From the NCBI GenBank assembly GCA_003242605.1, contig QGUZ01000092.1:1-16834 (forward strand): a stretch of 16,834 bases of DNA, in the 5' to 3' direction. The number at the start of each line of letters is the position of its first letter. Positions within the stretch are counted from its first letter, which is position 1. This DNA comes from Actinomycetota bacterium (GTDB taxonomy: Bacteria; Actinomycetota; Actinomycetes; Streptosporangiales; Streptosporangiaceae). The notes beneath the pieces were generated by a model. That model saw only the letters and a program-made list of their open reading frames with translations, did no database searches and was not told where the DNA came from. Positions 1-6,182 of this stretch are shown here, piece after piece. Both the position numbers and the translations under genes were made by a program.

Positions 1-293
1 GGACTCGGGCCCCCCCACCTGGCCCCGGGGTTTCCCGGCCGGTGCCTCCCCCGTTCGGGCCCGGGGGGGGTGCCCGGGTGGCCGGGCGGCGGGGTCGGCG
101 GGGTCGGCTGCGGCGGCGGCGCCTGCTCGTCACCGCGTGCACCGACGCCGGGGACCCGGACGCGGTGCGCGACCGGGTGCGCGAGGCGGCCGAGCGGGAG
201 CTGGCCCGGCTCGACCCGCTGATCTCGCTGACCGTGCGGTCCCGGGTCCGCCCGGTGGCGGCCGGGCGGCGCGGCGCGGCGGGTGCGCCGTGA
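1..293 (+). CDS. DUF6286-type protein, 3' end only (truncated by the window edge)
   Basis: The reading frame beginning at base 3 is open from the left edge to a TGA at 291-293, so this is the C-terminal end of a gene whose start lies outside the window. The last 55 or so residues (LLVTACTDAGDP, then VRDRVREAAERELARLDPLI and a final TVRSRVRP) resemble the end of DUF6286 proteins: a small beta-strand, an amphipathic Arg/Glu helix and a second strand. In many actinomycetes DUF6286 genes sit between an Asp23/Gls24 gene and amaP, and the next gene here is AmaP-like and overlaps by four bases (GTGA, 290-293). The first 110 bases are low complexity, with runs of C and G, and translate to an unusual Pro/Gly/Arg-rich segment. 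The expected motif of the family is not clear there, so a frameshift or a homopolymer error is possible. Family assignment is from remembered sequence patterns. A GTG at 42 could be mistaken for a start, but the frame extends beyond it. Confidence 0.6.
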   Translation, partial: TRAPPPGPGVSRPVPPPFGPGGGARVAGRRGRRGRLRRRRLLVTACTDAGDPDAVRDRVREAAERELARLDPLISLTVRSRVRPVAAGRRGAAGAP

Positions 294-928
294 GCCGGGG
301 CCGCGGGCTGGGCGAGCGGCTCGGGCTCGCCGCGACCGGCGTGGCGCTGCTCCTGCTCGGCGGGGGCGCGCTGCTGCGCGGGGCGGGCGTCTTCGGGCCG
401 GAGGCGGCGGCGCGCCCGATGGTCGGCGGCGACCTGGTGGCGTTCGCCGGGCAGCGGCCGTGGTTCTGGCCGTCGCTCGCGGCGGGCGGGTTCCTGCTCA
501 CGGTCGCCGGGCTGTGGTGGCTGGTGAGCCGGCTGCGGCCGGACACCGTCCGGCGGCGCGTCCGGCTGCGGGCCGGGGCGGGGATCGTCGAGGTCGCGGG
601 CGCGCGGGTGGCGCGGCCGGAGGCCGCCCGGGTGTGCGCGCATCCGCGGATCCGGCGGGCCCGCGCGGTGGTGCGCGGCCCGGCCCACCGGCCGTGGCTC
701 GACCTGCGGCTGTCCGCCTGCGGCAGCGCCGGGCTGGGCGAGCTGCTCGCGCTCGTCGGCGAGCGCGCCGTGCCCGGGCTGCGCGCCGCGCTCGCGCTCG
801 GCCGCCTGCCCGCGGTGGTGCGCCTGGGGTTGGCGCGGGAGCGGGGACCGGTGGTGCGGACGTGGGCCACGTCACACCGCGTCGCCGAGGGAAGCCGGAG
901 CGCCCCGCCGATTCATACGGCACATTGA
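290..928 (+). CDS. amaP: AmaP-like membrane anchor for Asp23/Gls24 envelope-stress protein
   Basis: This encodes 212 residues from a GTG that overlaps the previous stop codon by four bases, which implies translational coupling. There are two membrane spans, about residues 11-29 (LAATGVALLLLGGGALL) and 59-79 (FWPSLAAGGFLLTVAGLWWLV), separated by a short extracytoplasmic loop. A C-terminal cytoplasmic domain of about 110 residues follows, with a motif around residues 140-150 (RGPAHRPWLDLRL) typical of actinobacterial AmaP proteins. In Firmicutes AmaP tethers Asp23 to the membrane; the actinobacterial relatives are assumed to anchor Gls24-family proteins in the same way. The Gls24 gene itself would lie further left, outside the window. 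An upstream in-frame GTG (137) would give a longer protein, but it lies deep inside the preceding gene. The last 25 residues are low complexity and probably unstructured. The family call is reasonably sure; the exact role is inferred. Confidence 0.72.
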   Translation: MSRGRGLGERLGLAATGVALLLLGGGALLRGAGVFGPEAAARPMVGGDLVAFAGQRPWFWPSLAAGGFLLTVAGLWWLVSRLRPDTVRRRVRLRAGAGIVEVAGARVARPEAARVCAHPRIRRARAVVRGPAHRPWLDLRLSACGSAGLGELLALVGERAVPGLRAALALGRLPAVVRLGLARERGPVVRTWATSHRVAEGSRSAPPIHTAH

Positions 929-1063
929 ATGGTGTGCCGGGCCGAGAAGGGCGTGGACCCGGCGAGTAGCATGATCATCGCCGAGACGCCGCACAACCAA
1001 AATCGACATAACTCCTAAATCGGGGTATCAACACCAGGAGTCATCCGCAGGAGGCCCCCAGCA

Positions 1064-1228
1064 ATGCAGGTCAAGAAGGTGCTGACGTACCTCGCCATCG
1101 CGTTCGTCATCTTCTTCCTCTACACCCGTCCCGCGGAGGCGGCCGAAGCGGTGCGCGGCGTGTTCGACGGTGTGGCGGACGGGGCGAATTCACTCGCGAC
1201 GTTCGTGTCCCAGGTGTTCGCACGCTGA
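1064..1228 (+). CDS. Small single-span membrane protein, 54 aa
   Basis: A short gene starts at ATG 1064 and stops at TGA 1226-1228. A good Shine-Dalgarno sequence (GCAGGAGG, ending at 1053) lies about 10 bases upstream. The protein begins MQVKKVLTYLAIAFVIFFLY, so a lysine pair leads straight into a hydrophobic span at about residues 6-20. An acidic amphipathic helix follows at about residues 22-50 (AEAAEAVRGVFDGVADGANS, then LATFVSQVF). The shape is a type II or signal-anchor peptide with a short outer helix. Similar 50-60 residue proteins (K-K, one span, then an A/D-rich helix containing a GANSLA-like motif) occur in other actinomycetes as uncharacterised proteins; this is from memory. The gene stands alone, 135 bases after amaP, with an AT-richer leader (991-1030). 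No function can be assigned. Third-position GC bias and the ribosome site support it as real. Confidence 0.75.
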   Translation: MQVKKVLTYLAIAFVIFFLYTRPAEAAEAVRGVFDGVADGANSLATFVSQVFAR

Positions 1229-1557
1229 CGCCCCGGCCCGGCGCTCACCTTGTCATCCGCCGGGCGACCGTGTTTCCCGGGCGGCGGCCGGCCACCACCG
1301 GCCACGGGCGGGCCGGGCCGATGCGTCCCTGCGTCGCTCGTCCGGCCTCATACCGCCACCCGTACGGCCCGCGGCGCCGTCGAGGGTGCCGGGCCGATGA
1401 GACGCGGCCGCGGAGTCGAGTCGCGCGGCCCGCCACCGAGACGTAAGGGGGTCTTCGCGTCCATAACGGCGCGCCACGGCGTCGGTCGCCGTACCCGCCG
1501 GGTCGGCGGCCGGTCCACACCCTCCGGCACGGACCGCCCGCCGGACGCCCGGAGGGG
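1229..1557. other. Gene-free stretch between convergent genes
   Basis: About 330 bases lie between the end of the small plus-strand membrane protein and the end of the minus-strand LppU-like gene. Open frames exist on both strands, but they are Arg/Pro/Gly-rich, lack ribosome sites and resemble no family, so I regard them as chance in GC-rich DNA. A 6-bp inverted repeat, GGCCGG (1286-1291) with CCGGCC (1298-1303) and a 6-base loop, could help end plus-strand transcription but has no T-run. A longer hairpin sits at the right end beside the LppU stop (1520-1556). Nothing else is recognisable. Confidence 0.6.
1520..1556 (-). terminator. Possible hairpin terminator behind the LppU-like gene
   Basis: CCCTCCGG (1520-1527) pairs with CCGGAGGG (1549-1556), giving an 8-bp stem with a 21-base loop directly after the minus-strand stop codon at 1558-1560. 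There is no U-tract in the minus direction, so it may be a weak or Rho-assisted terminator, or a chance repeat in GC-rich DNA. Confidence 0.35.
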
Positions 1558-2259
1558 TCACTTGTGCGGCTTGAGGCAGAGCACGTAGCCGCTTCCGCCC
1601 TTCTTGCCCTCCCAGAAGGCGCGCTCGGCCTCCGGGTGACCGGAGCAGATGTTGCGGCTGATGTGGAACTCGACCTCGGTCTTGTCCTCCAGCCGCGCCA
1701 CCACCTGGTACTCCGCCTCGGGCGCGGTGCACTCGACCACCGTGGGGGTGTCCCCCTCGACCTTCACGCAGTCACCGGCCTTCGCGGTCGACGGCGCGCC
1801 GGTGAGGTGATCCAGGAGGAAGCCGCCGCCGGCGATCACGGCGACGCCCACGACGGCGCCGATCAGCCGTGCCACCACTGACGTGCCCAGCGCGCGGAGC
1901 ACGCCCTTGGCCCGCGAGCCGCCGGACGGCTGCGGGGCGGCGGGCTCCTGCGGCAGGCCCGCCCCGCCGGGGAACTGACCCGGCGGCGCCTGCACGCCGG
2001 GAGCGGGGCCCTGCGCGCCGTACCCGGGCGCGTCCTGGCCCGCGGGCCCGTATCCCGCCGGCCCGTATCCGGGCTGGGCGTATCCCGGCCCGCCGTATCC
2101 CGGCCCGCCGTATGCCTGCTGCCCGGGGCCCGCCTGGCCGTGGCCGGGCTGCCCGTAGCCGCCCTGGCCGTACGGGGCCGGCCCCTGCTGCGGATATCCC
2201 TGGCCGGGCTGCGGGCCGTATCCCGGCTGCGGCGGCGGAGGAGAAGAGGGATTCGACAC
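1558..2259 (-). CDS. LppU/SCO3897-family membrane-anchored protein with Gly/Pro/Tyr/Gln-rich N-terminus
   Basis: The 233-residue protein has three parts. Residues 1-115 are a low-complexity tail of PGYG, GGPGY and PAGYG repeats. Residues about 126-150 form one membrane span (VVARLIGAVVGVAVIAGGGFLL). Residues 155-233 form a small outer domain with four cysteines (164, 177, 205, 228). The pattern AKAGDCVKVEGDTPTVVECT, then EYQVVARLED, a middle Cys and YVLCLKPHK at the end matches LppU/SCO3897-family domains, whose cysteines probably form two disulfides. There is no lipobox, so it is anchored by the transmembrane helix, not by lipid. Function in the family is unknown. I start it at GTG 2259 because AGGG lies 11 bases upstream; a TTG at 2268 in the same frame would add three residues and has poorer spacing. 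It appears to be a single-gene unit, with an AT-richer upstream region and a possible hairpin just behind it. Confidence 0.8.
   Translation of the reverse strand: MSNPSSPPPPQPGYGPQPGQGYPQQGPAPYGQGGYGQPGHGQAGPGQQAYGGPGYGGPGYAQPGYGPAGYGPAGQDAPGYGAQGPAPGVQAPPGQFPGGAGLPQEPAAPQPSGGSRAKGVLRALGTSVVARLIGAVVGVAVIAGGGFLLDHLTGAPSTAKAGDCVKVEGDTPTVVECTAPEAEYQVVARLEDKTEVEFHISRNICSGHPEAERAFWEGKKGGSGYVLCLKPHK
2081..2110. repeat. 15-bp tandem repeat inside the LppU-like coding region
   Basis: TATCCCGGCCCGCCG occurs twice head to tail (2081-2095, 2096-2110), and diverged copies of the same element lie at about 2045-2070. On the coding (minus) strand the unit encodes the pentapeptide GGPGY. Such in-frame repeats can change copy number by slippage without breaking the frame. 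Confidence 0.8.
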
Positions 2260-2429
2260 TGCTACCAAACCCTAGGTAATCGCATACGTCACACGAACTC
2301 GACAAAACGTAGCTGATCACTCTGCCCCGCGCAGCAATATCGGACAAAGAGCTTTTTTCATCACTCCAGCAACAGGCGGCACGCAGCGCATTGCCCCACG
2401 AAAACAGGACTCGCGGGCGTTATCCGACT

Positions 2430-2486
2430 ACACAGCACCCGACGACACAGCATCCGCGGATACACGGCATCCGGATATCCGGATGC
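2430..2486. repeat. Imperfect repeats ending in a perfect 20-bp palindrome
   Basis: Three diverged units start at 2430 (ACACAGCACCCG), 2445 (ACACAGCATCCG) and 2462 (ACACGGCATCCG). The second unit carries the 10-bp palindrome ATCCGCGGAT (2452-2461). The third runs into the perfect 20-bp palindrome GCATCCGGATATCCGGATGC (2467-2486). The palindrome lies 16 bases past the acyltransferase stop. In that transcript it could fold as an 8-bp stem with an AUAU loop. It has no U-tract, so it may be a Rho-dependent or stabilising 3' hairpin, or a protein-binding dyad upstream of the LppU-like gene. Confidence 0.6.
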
Positions 2487-2501
2487 ACACCGCGGGCGGG
2501 G

Positions 2502-3836
2502 TCAACCGGCGTCCCGGGCCGCGGACCGGGCCTCGGCGGCCGAGCGGCGCCGGGCGTACCGGAGCACCGCGGCCCCCGCGAGGTAGCCGAGCAGCCCCAC
2601 GGTGGGCATGCCCGCCGGGCCGTGGTCGCCCGGGCCGGCCACGGCGATGCCGAGCAGGCCGCCGATCACCCCGGCCACGCCGGCGAGCGTGGCCGCGGCC
2701 GCCGCGGGCCCGGACGCGGCGCCGGGCTCCGGCACCGGGCCGGACCGCCGCTCGATCCGGCCGAACAGCGCCACGAGGACCGCGAGGAACCCGGCGAGCA
2801 CGGCGAGCCACGGCAGGCGCAGCGCCACCCAGGCGGCGGTGCCCGGCGCGGCGTGCGGCAGCAGCCCCGCCGCGTGGAGGGCGAGCGCGCCGAGCACCAC
2901 CGCCGTCATGTGCCACAGGTACATCGTCATGATCACCGAGTTGACCGCGACCACCGCGGTCCACGGCCGCGGGCGGCGCAGCCAGCGGTTGCCCGCGCGG
3001 TGGCACAGCAGCGCCAGCCCGGTCTGCGTGACGGCGAGGGCGAGCAGCGCGAGCGTGGGCGGCGCGGTGTTCTGGATCTCCGTGCCCGCCGCCTGCACCA
3101 TGCTCACCGGGTACGGCCCGGCCACGGTGAGCCCGGCCAGCGCGGCGAGGCCGAGCAGCGCCAGCGGCGCCGCCACGCCCGGCCGGTCGGGCAGCGCCCC
3201 CTCCCGCCAGGCGATGCCGAGCTGGTGCACGGCCAGCCAGGCGAACAGGTAGTTCGCCTCCCCCGGCCACGGCACCCCCGGCGCGAACCGGGCCAGGTCG
3301 CCCACGCCGACCAGCGCGGCGAGCACGACCGGCACGGCGAGGCCGAACCGGCGGTGCAGGCCGTACATGACCGGGGTGAACACCACCGCGGCGAGGTAGG
3401 CCACGAGGAACCACAGCGGGATGCCCGCGAGCCACACGCCCAGGCCCACCAGTTGCGGGCCGACGCCCGCGGCGCGGGCCGCGAGCGCGGCCGCGGCGAG
3501 CACCGCGAGCAGGGTCGTGGTGGGCCGCACCAGCCGGTCGGTGCGGCGCAGCGTCCACCCGGTCGCGTTCCCGCCCCGGCGCAGGTACGAGGTGAGCGAG
3601 GCGGTGTTGGCGTAGCCGCCCACCAGGAAGAACACCGGCATGACCTGGAACAGCCAGGTGAGCGGCCGGGTCCACGCGGCCACGTCGAGCACGCTCGTCC
3701 CGGACAGCCCGCCGCCCTCGTCGGTGACGTGGACGACGAGCCAGTGCCCGGCCACCACCGCGCTGATCGCGACGGCCCGCAGCAGGTCGACGTAGCGGTC
3801 GCGGTGCGCGGGGGTGGCCTCGGCCGCCCGCCGCAT
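2502..3836 (-). CDS. Acyltransferase family 3 (OafA/YrhL-like) integral membrane protein
   Basis: The 444-residue protein belongs to the acyltransferase-3 family, multi-span membrane enzymes that move acetyl or other acyl groups from acyl-CoA to sugars or other envelope molecules. The N-terminal motif is clear: R14-x-x-D17-x-x-R20, then the conserved histidine H31 in VAGHW. PVFFLVGGY (residues 67-75) and RRTDRLVRP (97-105) follow, as expected for the family. About ten hydrophobic segments alternate with short Arg-containing loops, and residues 365-385 are a Pro/Gly/Ala-rich linker before the last spans. The ATG at 3834-3836 has a strong purine-rich ribosome site (GGAGGGGGAGGGGAG) directly upstream. 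The gene lies only 43 bases after hisF on the same strand, so it may be read through from the histidine operon, though nothing links its chemistry to histidine. The acceptor substrate cannot be told from sequence. Confidence 0.82.
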   Translation of the reverse strand: MRRAAEATPAHRDRYVDLLRAVAISAVVAGHWLVVHVTDEGGGLSGTSVLDVAAWTRPLTWLFQVMPVFFLVGGYANTASLTSYLRRGGNATGWTLRRTDRLVRPTTTLLAVLAAAALAARAAGVGPQLVGLGVWLAGIPLWFLVAYLAAVVFTPVMYGLHRRFGLAVPVVLAALVGVGDLARFAPGVPWPGEANYLFAWLAVHQLGIAWREGALPDRPGVAAPLALLGLAALAGLTVAGPYPVSMVQAAGTEIQNTAPPTLALLALAVTQTGLALLCHRAGNRWLRRPRPWTAVVAVNSVIMTMYLWHMTAVVLGALALHAAGLLPHAAPGTAAWVALRLPWLAVLAGFLAVLVALFGRIERRSGPVPEPGAASGPAAAAATLAGVAGVIGGLLGIAVAGPGDHGPAGMPTVGLLGYLAGAAVLRYARRRSAAEARSAARDAG

Positions 3837-3879
3837 CTCCCCTCCCCCTCCGGCGCCCTCGGCCCGGCCCGCCGCGGCG

Positions 3880-4650
3880 TCAGCGGACGGTGATGCCCGC
3901 CGCGCGCAGGGCGCCCTTGATCTCGCCGATCGTCAGCTCGCCGAAGTGCAGCACGCTCGCGGCGAGCACCGCGTCGGCCCCGGCCTCGATCGCCGGGGCG
4001 AAGTGCTCGAGCGCGCCCGCGCCGCCGCTCGCGATCACCGGGACGCTCACCGCGGCGCGCACCGCCCGGATCATCTCCAGGTCGTAGCCGTCCTTGGTGC
4101 CGTCGCCGTCCATCGAGTTGAGCAGGATCTCGCCCACCCCGAGCTCCTCGCCGCGGCGGGCCCACTCGACCGCGTCGATGCCGGTGCCGCGCCGCCCGCC
4201 GTGCGTGGTCACCTCGAAGCCCGAGGGGGTGGGCGGGCCGTCGACCACCCGGCGGGCGTCCACCGACAGCACGATGCACTGCGCGCCGAACCGCTCGGAG
4301 GCCTCGCGGAGCAGCTCCGGCCGGGCGACCGCGGCGGTGTTGATGCTCACCTTGTCCGCGCCGGCCCGCAGCAGCCGGTCGACGTCCTCCACCGAGCGCA
4401 CCCCGCCGCCCACGGTGAGCGGGATGAACACCTGCTCGGCGGTGCGGCGGACCACGTCGTACATGGTCTCCCGGCCGCCGGAGGAGGCGGTGATGTCGAG
4501 GAAGGTGAGCTCGTCGGCGCCCTCGGCGTCGTAGCGCCGGGCGAGCTCGACCGGGTCGCCCGCGTCCCGCAGGTTCTCGAAGTTGACGCCCTTCACCACC
4601 CGGCCGTTGTCCACGTCCAGGCAGGGGATCACACGTACCGCGACAGTCAC
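3880..4650 (-). CDS. hisF: Imidazole glycerol phosphate synthase, cyclase subunit HisF
   Basis: The 256-residue (beta-alpha)8 barrel is the usual length for HisF. It takes ammonia channelled from HisH and converts PRFAR to imidazole glycerol phosphate and AICAR. Visible signatures are the N-terminal RVIPCLDVDNGRVVKG with catalytic Asp12, the second catalytic Asp131 in VLSVDARR, and the phosphate-binding loops GGGVRS (81-86), NSMDGDGTKDGYD (178-190) and PVIASGGAG (204-212). The GTG start at 4650 is preceded by GAGGGG. It follows hisA on the same strand after an 84-base gap that holds an 18-bp palindrome. Its partner hisH lies two genes upstream. All key residues are present. Confidence 0.97.
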   Translation of the reverse strand: MTVAVRVIPCLDVDNGRVVKGVNFENLRDAGDPVELARRYDAEGADELTFLDITASSGGRETMYDVVRRTAEQVFIPLTVGGGVRSVEDVDRLLRAGADKVSINTAAVARPELLREASERFGAQCIVLSVDARRVVDGPPTPSGFEVTTHGGRRGTGIDAVEWARRGEELGVGEILLNSMDGDGTKDGYDLEMIRAVRAAVSVPVIASGGAGALEHFAPAIEAGADAVLAASVLHFGELTIGEIKGALRAAGITVR

Positions 4651-4691
4651 CGCGCCCCTCGCAAACTCCGTGACGTACCCATCATGCCGCT

Positions 4692-4709
4692 GCGGGCCGC
4701 GCGGCCCGC
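4692..4709. repeat. Perfect 18-bp palindrome in the hisA-hisF gap
   Basis: GCGGGCCGCGCGGCCCGC is perfectly self-complementary and can form a 7-bp stem with a GCGC loop in the transcript. It lies between the hisA stop and the hisF start, 42 bases before hisF. No U-tract follows, so full termination is unlikely; partial attenuation, RNA processing or chance in GC-rich DNA are all possible. Confidence 0.5.
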
Positions 4710-4734
4710 GGTACGGGTCGCGCGCCGGCCCGGG

Positions 4735-5460
4735 TCACTTCCCGGCGGCCACCGCCAGGGCCTCCTGCAGGGTGAACGCCCCCGCGTACAGCGCCTTCCC
4801 GACGATCGCGCCCTCCACGCCCAGCGGCACCAGCTCGGCGATCGCCCGCAGGTCGTCGAGGGAGGACACGCCGCCGCTGGCGATCACCGGGGCGTCGGTG
4901 CGGGTGCACACCTGGCGCAGCAGGTCGAGGTTGGGGCCCTTGAGCGTGCCGTCCTTGGTCACGTCGGTGACCACGTAGCGGGAGCAGCCGTCGGCCTCCA
5001 GCCGCTCGAGCACCTCCCACAGGTCGCCGCCCTCGCGGGTCCAGCCGCGCGCGGCCAGCCGGGTGCCGCGCACGTCGAGGCCGATCGCGACCCGGTCCCC
5101 GTACTCCTTGATGACCCGGGAGCACCAGTCGGGGTTCTCCAGGGCGGCGGTGCCGATGTTCACCCGGCGGCAGCCGGTGGCGAGCGCGGCCTCCAGCGAC
5201 TCGTCGTCGCGGATGCCGCCGGACAGCTCGACGTTGATGTCGAGCGTGCCCACCACGCGGGCGAGCAGCTCCCGGTTCGAGCCCCGGCCGAACGCGGCGT
5301 CGAGGTCGACGAGGTGGATCCACTCGGCGCCGGCCTCCTGCCAGGCGAGGGCGGCGGCGAGCGGGTCGCCGTACGACGTCTCGGTGCCCGCCTCCCCTTG
5401 GACGAGGCGGACGGCCTGCCCGTCGGCGACGTCAACGGCGGGCAACAGCACGAGCGACAT
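4735..5460 (-). CDS. priA: Phosphoribosyl isomerase A (PriA): HisA activity, probably also TrpF activity
   Basis: The 241-residue (beta-alpha)8 barrel isomerises ProFAR to PRFAR in histidine synthesis. It matches the actinobacterial PriA subfamily, which also isomerises phosphoribosyl anthranilate for tryptophan. Catalytic Asp10 (LLPAVDVADGQAVRL) and Asp170 (TDVTKDGTLKGPN) are present. Arg18, Arg138 and Trp140 in LAARGW correspond to the Arg/Trp residues PriA uses to switch between substrates. Phosphate loops are SGGIRDD (80-86) and IASGGVSSLDD (193-203). The ATG at 5460 has GGAGG nine bases upstream. It follows hisH after an 89-base gap, which contains a 14-bp near-tandem repeat (5475-5502). 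No separate trpF is in the window, but one could be elsewhere. The HisA role is certain; the dual role is inferred from subfamily residues. Confidence 0.95.
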   Translation of the reverse strand: MSLVLLPAVDVADGQAVRLVQGEAGTETSYGDPLAAALAWQEAGAEWIHLVDLDAAFGRGSNRELLARVVGTLDINVELSGGIRDDESLEAALATGCRRVNIGTAALENPDWCSRVIKEYGDRVAIGLDVRGTRLAARGWTREGGDLWEVLERLEADGCSRYVVTDVTKDGTLKGPNLDLLRQVCTRTDAPVIASGGVSSLDDLRAIAELVPLGVEGAIVGKALYAGAFTLQEALAVAAGK

Positions 5461-5549
5461 GGTCGAGGACCTCCGGTCGAGCAGAAAGGGCGAGCAGGAA
5501 GGGGCGGGCCGGACCCGCGGGGCGTGCCGCGGCGGTCCCGGGCGGCCGG

Positions 5550-6182
5550 TCACAGGGTGCCGAGCCAGTTGCGCAGCAGCACCGCGCCGGCGTCGCCGGA
5601 CTTCTCCGGATGGAACTGGGTGGCCGAGAGCGCGCCGTTCTCCACCGCGGCGACGAACGGCACGCCGTGCTCGGCCCAGGTGACGAGCGGCTCGGCGAAG
5701 CCGGGGCCGGCCTGCAGCTCCCACTTGCGCACGCCGTAGGAGTGCACGAAGTAGAAGCGGGTGTCCGGGTCGAGCCCGGCGAACAGCACCGAGCCCTCGG
5801 GGGCCTGCACGGTGTTCCATCCCATGTGCGGCAGCACCGGCGCGTCGAGGCGTTCCACCACGCCCGGCCACTCGCCGCAGCCCGCGGTCTCGATGCCGTG
5901 CTCGACGCCGCGCTCGAACAGGATCTGCATGCCGACGCAGATGCCGAGCACCGGGCGGCCGCCGGCGAGCCGCCGCTGGATGATGCGGTCCCCGTGCACC
6001 GCGCGCAGCCCGGCCATGCAGGCGGCGAACGCGCCGACCCCGGGCACCACCAGGCCGTCGGCGTTCATCGCCGCGTTCTCGTCGGCGGTCACCGTGACGT
6101 CGGCGCCCACCCGGGCGAGGGCCCGCTCGGCCGAGCGCAGGTTCCCGGACCCGTAGTCGAGGATGACGACCTTCTTCTTCAC
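5550..6182 (-). CDS. hisH: Imidazole glycerol phosphate synthase, glutaminase subunit HisH
   Basis: The 210-residue class I glutamine amidotransferase hydrolyses glutamine and passes ammonia to HisF. The catalytic triad is Cys82 in GICVGMQ, His191 and Glu193 in QFHPEKSG. LDYGSGNLRS (8-17), VPGVGAF (46-52) and PHMGWN (118-123) are typical HisH motifs. Three consecutive GTG codons (6188, 6185, 6182) could start it. I choose the third because GTGA at 6182-6179 overlaps the stop of the small upstream gene by four bases, as at other junctions here. A GGGGG at 6193-6197 suits the second GTG (6185) somewhat better by spacing, so the N-terminus is uncertain by two residues. All catalytic residues are intact. 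Confidence 0.95.
   Translation of the reverse strand: MKKKVVILDYGSGNLRSAERALARVGADVTVTADENAAMNADGLVVPGVGAFAACMAGLRAVHGDRIIQRRLAGGRPVLGICVGMQILFERGVEHGIETAGCGEWPGVVERLDAPVLPHMGWNTVQAPEGSVLFAGLDPDTRFYFVHSYGVRKWELQAGPGFAEPLVTWAEHGVPFVAAVENGALSATQFHPEKSGDAGAVLLRNWLGTL

Noticed and set aside
1245..1588. Open frames of 60-160 codons on both strands between the small membrane protein and the LppU-like gene
   Set aside because: They are Arg/Pro-rich, lack ribosome sites and overlap each other; none looks like a protein family.
2341..2360. AAAGAGCTTTTTT as a terminator
   Set aside because: There is no GC stem in front of the T-run; the short A/T symmetry does not form a real hairpin.
2391..3893. Long plus-strand open frame opposite the acyltransferase gene
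   Set aside because: It is Arg/Gly/His/Pro-rich with no family resemblance, no ribosome site, and lies antisense to a clear acyltransferase; a GC-bias shadow.
4647..4685. 12-codon minus-strand frame ending in a GTGA overlap with the hisF start (possible leader peptide)
   Set aside because: It has no ribosome site and no histidine codons, so it is not a his attenuator peptide; a short overlap like this is expected by chance.
3814..5739. 641-codon plus-strand open frame across hisF and hisA
   Set aside because: It covers two certain genes on the other strand and crosses their intergenic gap; composition is that of a shadow frame.
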